DNA of 5,298 nt from Candidatus Kaiserbacteria bacterium. Lineage in GTDB: Bacteria; Patescibacteriota; Minisyncoccia; Phycocordibacterales; UBA918. A program made the position numbers and the translations under genes. The stretch is taken from contig JAHFMK010000045.1 of NCBI GenBank assembly GCA_023264435.1, positions 1-5,298 of the forward strand, given 5' to 3'. The notes under the pieces are model-generated. The model was not told the DNA's origin. It did no database searches and was given only the letters and a program-made list of their open reading frames with translations. Of this stretch, positions 5,268 to 5,298 are shown in pieces; position 1 is the first letter of the stretch, and every line of letters starts with the position of its first letter.

Positions 5268-5298
5268 AAGGAAGTACAGCGGTCTTTGAGACCACTCC

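Larger units (their letters stand above)
4809..5298. other. 490-bp intergenic region without a clear protein gene
   Basis: No frame on either strand gives a convincing protein. The long minus-strand frame reaching in from 4984 runs antisense to the winged-helix gene and has a low-complexity, non-protein-like composition. The region is AT-rich with three plus-strand T-tracts (5011-5017, 5059-5066, 5260-5267), several hairpins and a TGCA(A)TGC-like motif. I looked for tRNA T-arm, tmRNA, RNase P and SRP RNA core sequences and recognised none. The right edge (5268-5298) holds only a small GGTCT-TTG-AGACC inverted repeat (5281-5293). Confidence 0.6.

Noticed and set aside
4809..5298. Known structural RNA (tRNA, tmRNA, RNase P, SRP, 6S)
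   Set aside because: I found no T-arm consensus, no conserved tmRNA, RNase P or SRP core sequence, and no complementary 5' and 3' ends giving a long 6S-type rod. A covariance-model scan would be decisive.
1..5298. KOPS-like GGGNAGGG motifs for FtsK loading
   Set aside because: I saw no exact copy on either strand, and one 5-kb window is too short to judge skewed motifs.

Overview
The window looks like part of a chromosome from a Candidate Phyla Radiation bacterium (Patescibacteria, probably a Parcubacteria-type lineage). Three things support this: a short helical-plus-winged-helix protein and a small one-helix Ig-like protein, both of kinds I know mainly from Parcubacteria genomes; RecA and FtsK sequences that are complete but not close to any model organism; and AT-leaning intergenic DNA in which start codons lack clear Shine-Dalgarno sequences. 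The assignment comes from remembered family resemblance, not from a database search. I see no insertion sequence, phage gene, CRISPR array, tRNA or rRNA.

Layout from left to right. Bases 1-94 may hold the last 30 codons of a rightward membrane-protein gene. They are followed at once by a perfect 20-bp hairpin (97-139) that also ends the leftward recA transcript. recA (158-1249, minus) is complete. Its leader (1250-1371) contains a 16-bp direct repeat, a 12-bp hairpin, and a second hairpin whose apex carries the stop codon of the gene upstream. That gene (1372-1749, minus) encodes a 125-residue membrane-anchored protein with an Ig-like outer domain. It starts 3 nt after the stop codon of ftsK (1753-3933, minus), which encodes a complete 726-residue DNA translocase with four membrane helices, alpha/beta motor and gamma domain. 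Divergent from ftsK is a 233-residue winged-helix protein gene (4107-4808, plus), with palindromic promoter-like elements between the two starts. The last 490 bases (4809-5298) have no convincing protein gene. They do hold several hairpins, a promoter-like sequence and a T8 tract, which together could mark a small RNA.

Taken together, ftsK, the Ig-like gene and recA form a leftward block joining chromosome segregation with homologous recombination. ftsK and the Ig-like gene are almost certainly co-transcribed. recA is either their distal member or has its own promoter in the 122-bp leader. The divergent winged-helix protein is a candidate regulator of itself and perhaps of ftsK. The least explained parts are the winged-helix family, the Ig-like membrane protein, the repeat-rich recA leader and the structured region at 5020-5267.
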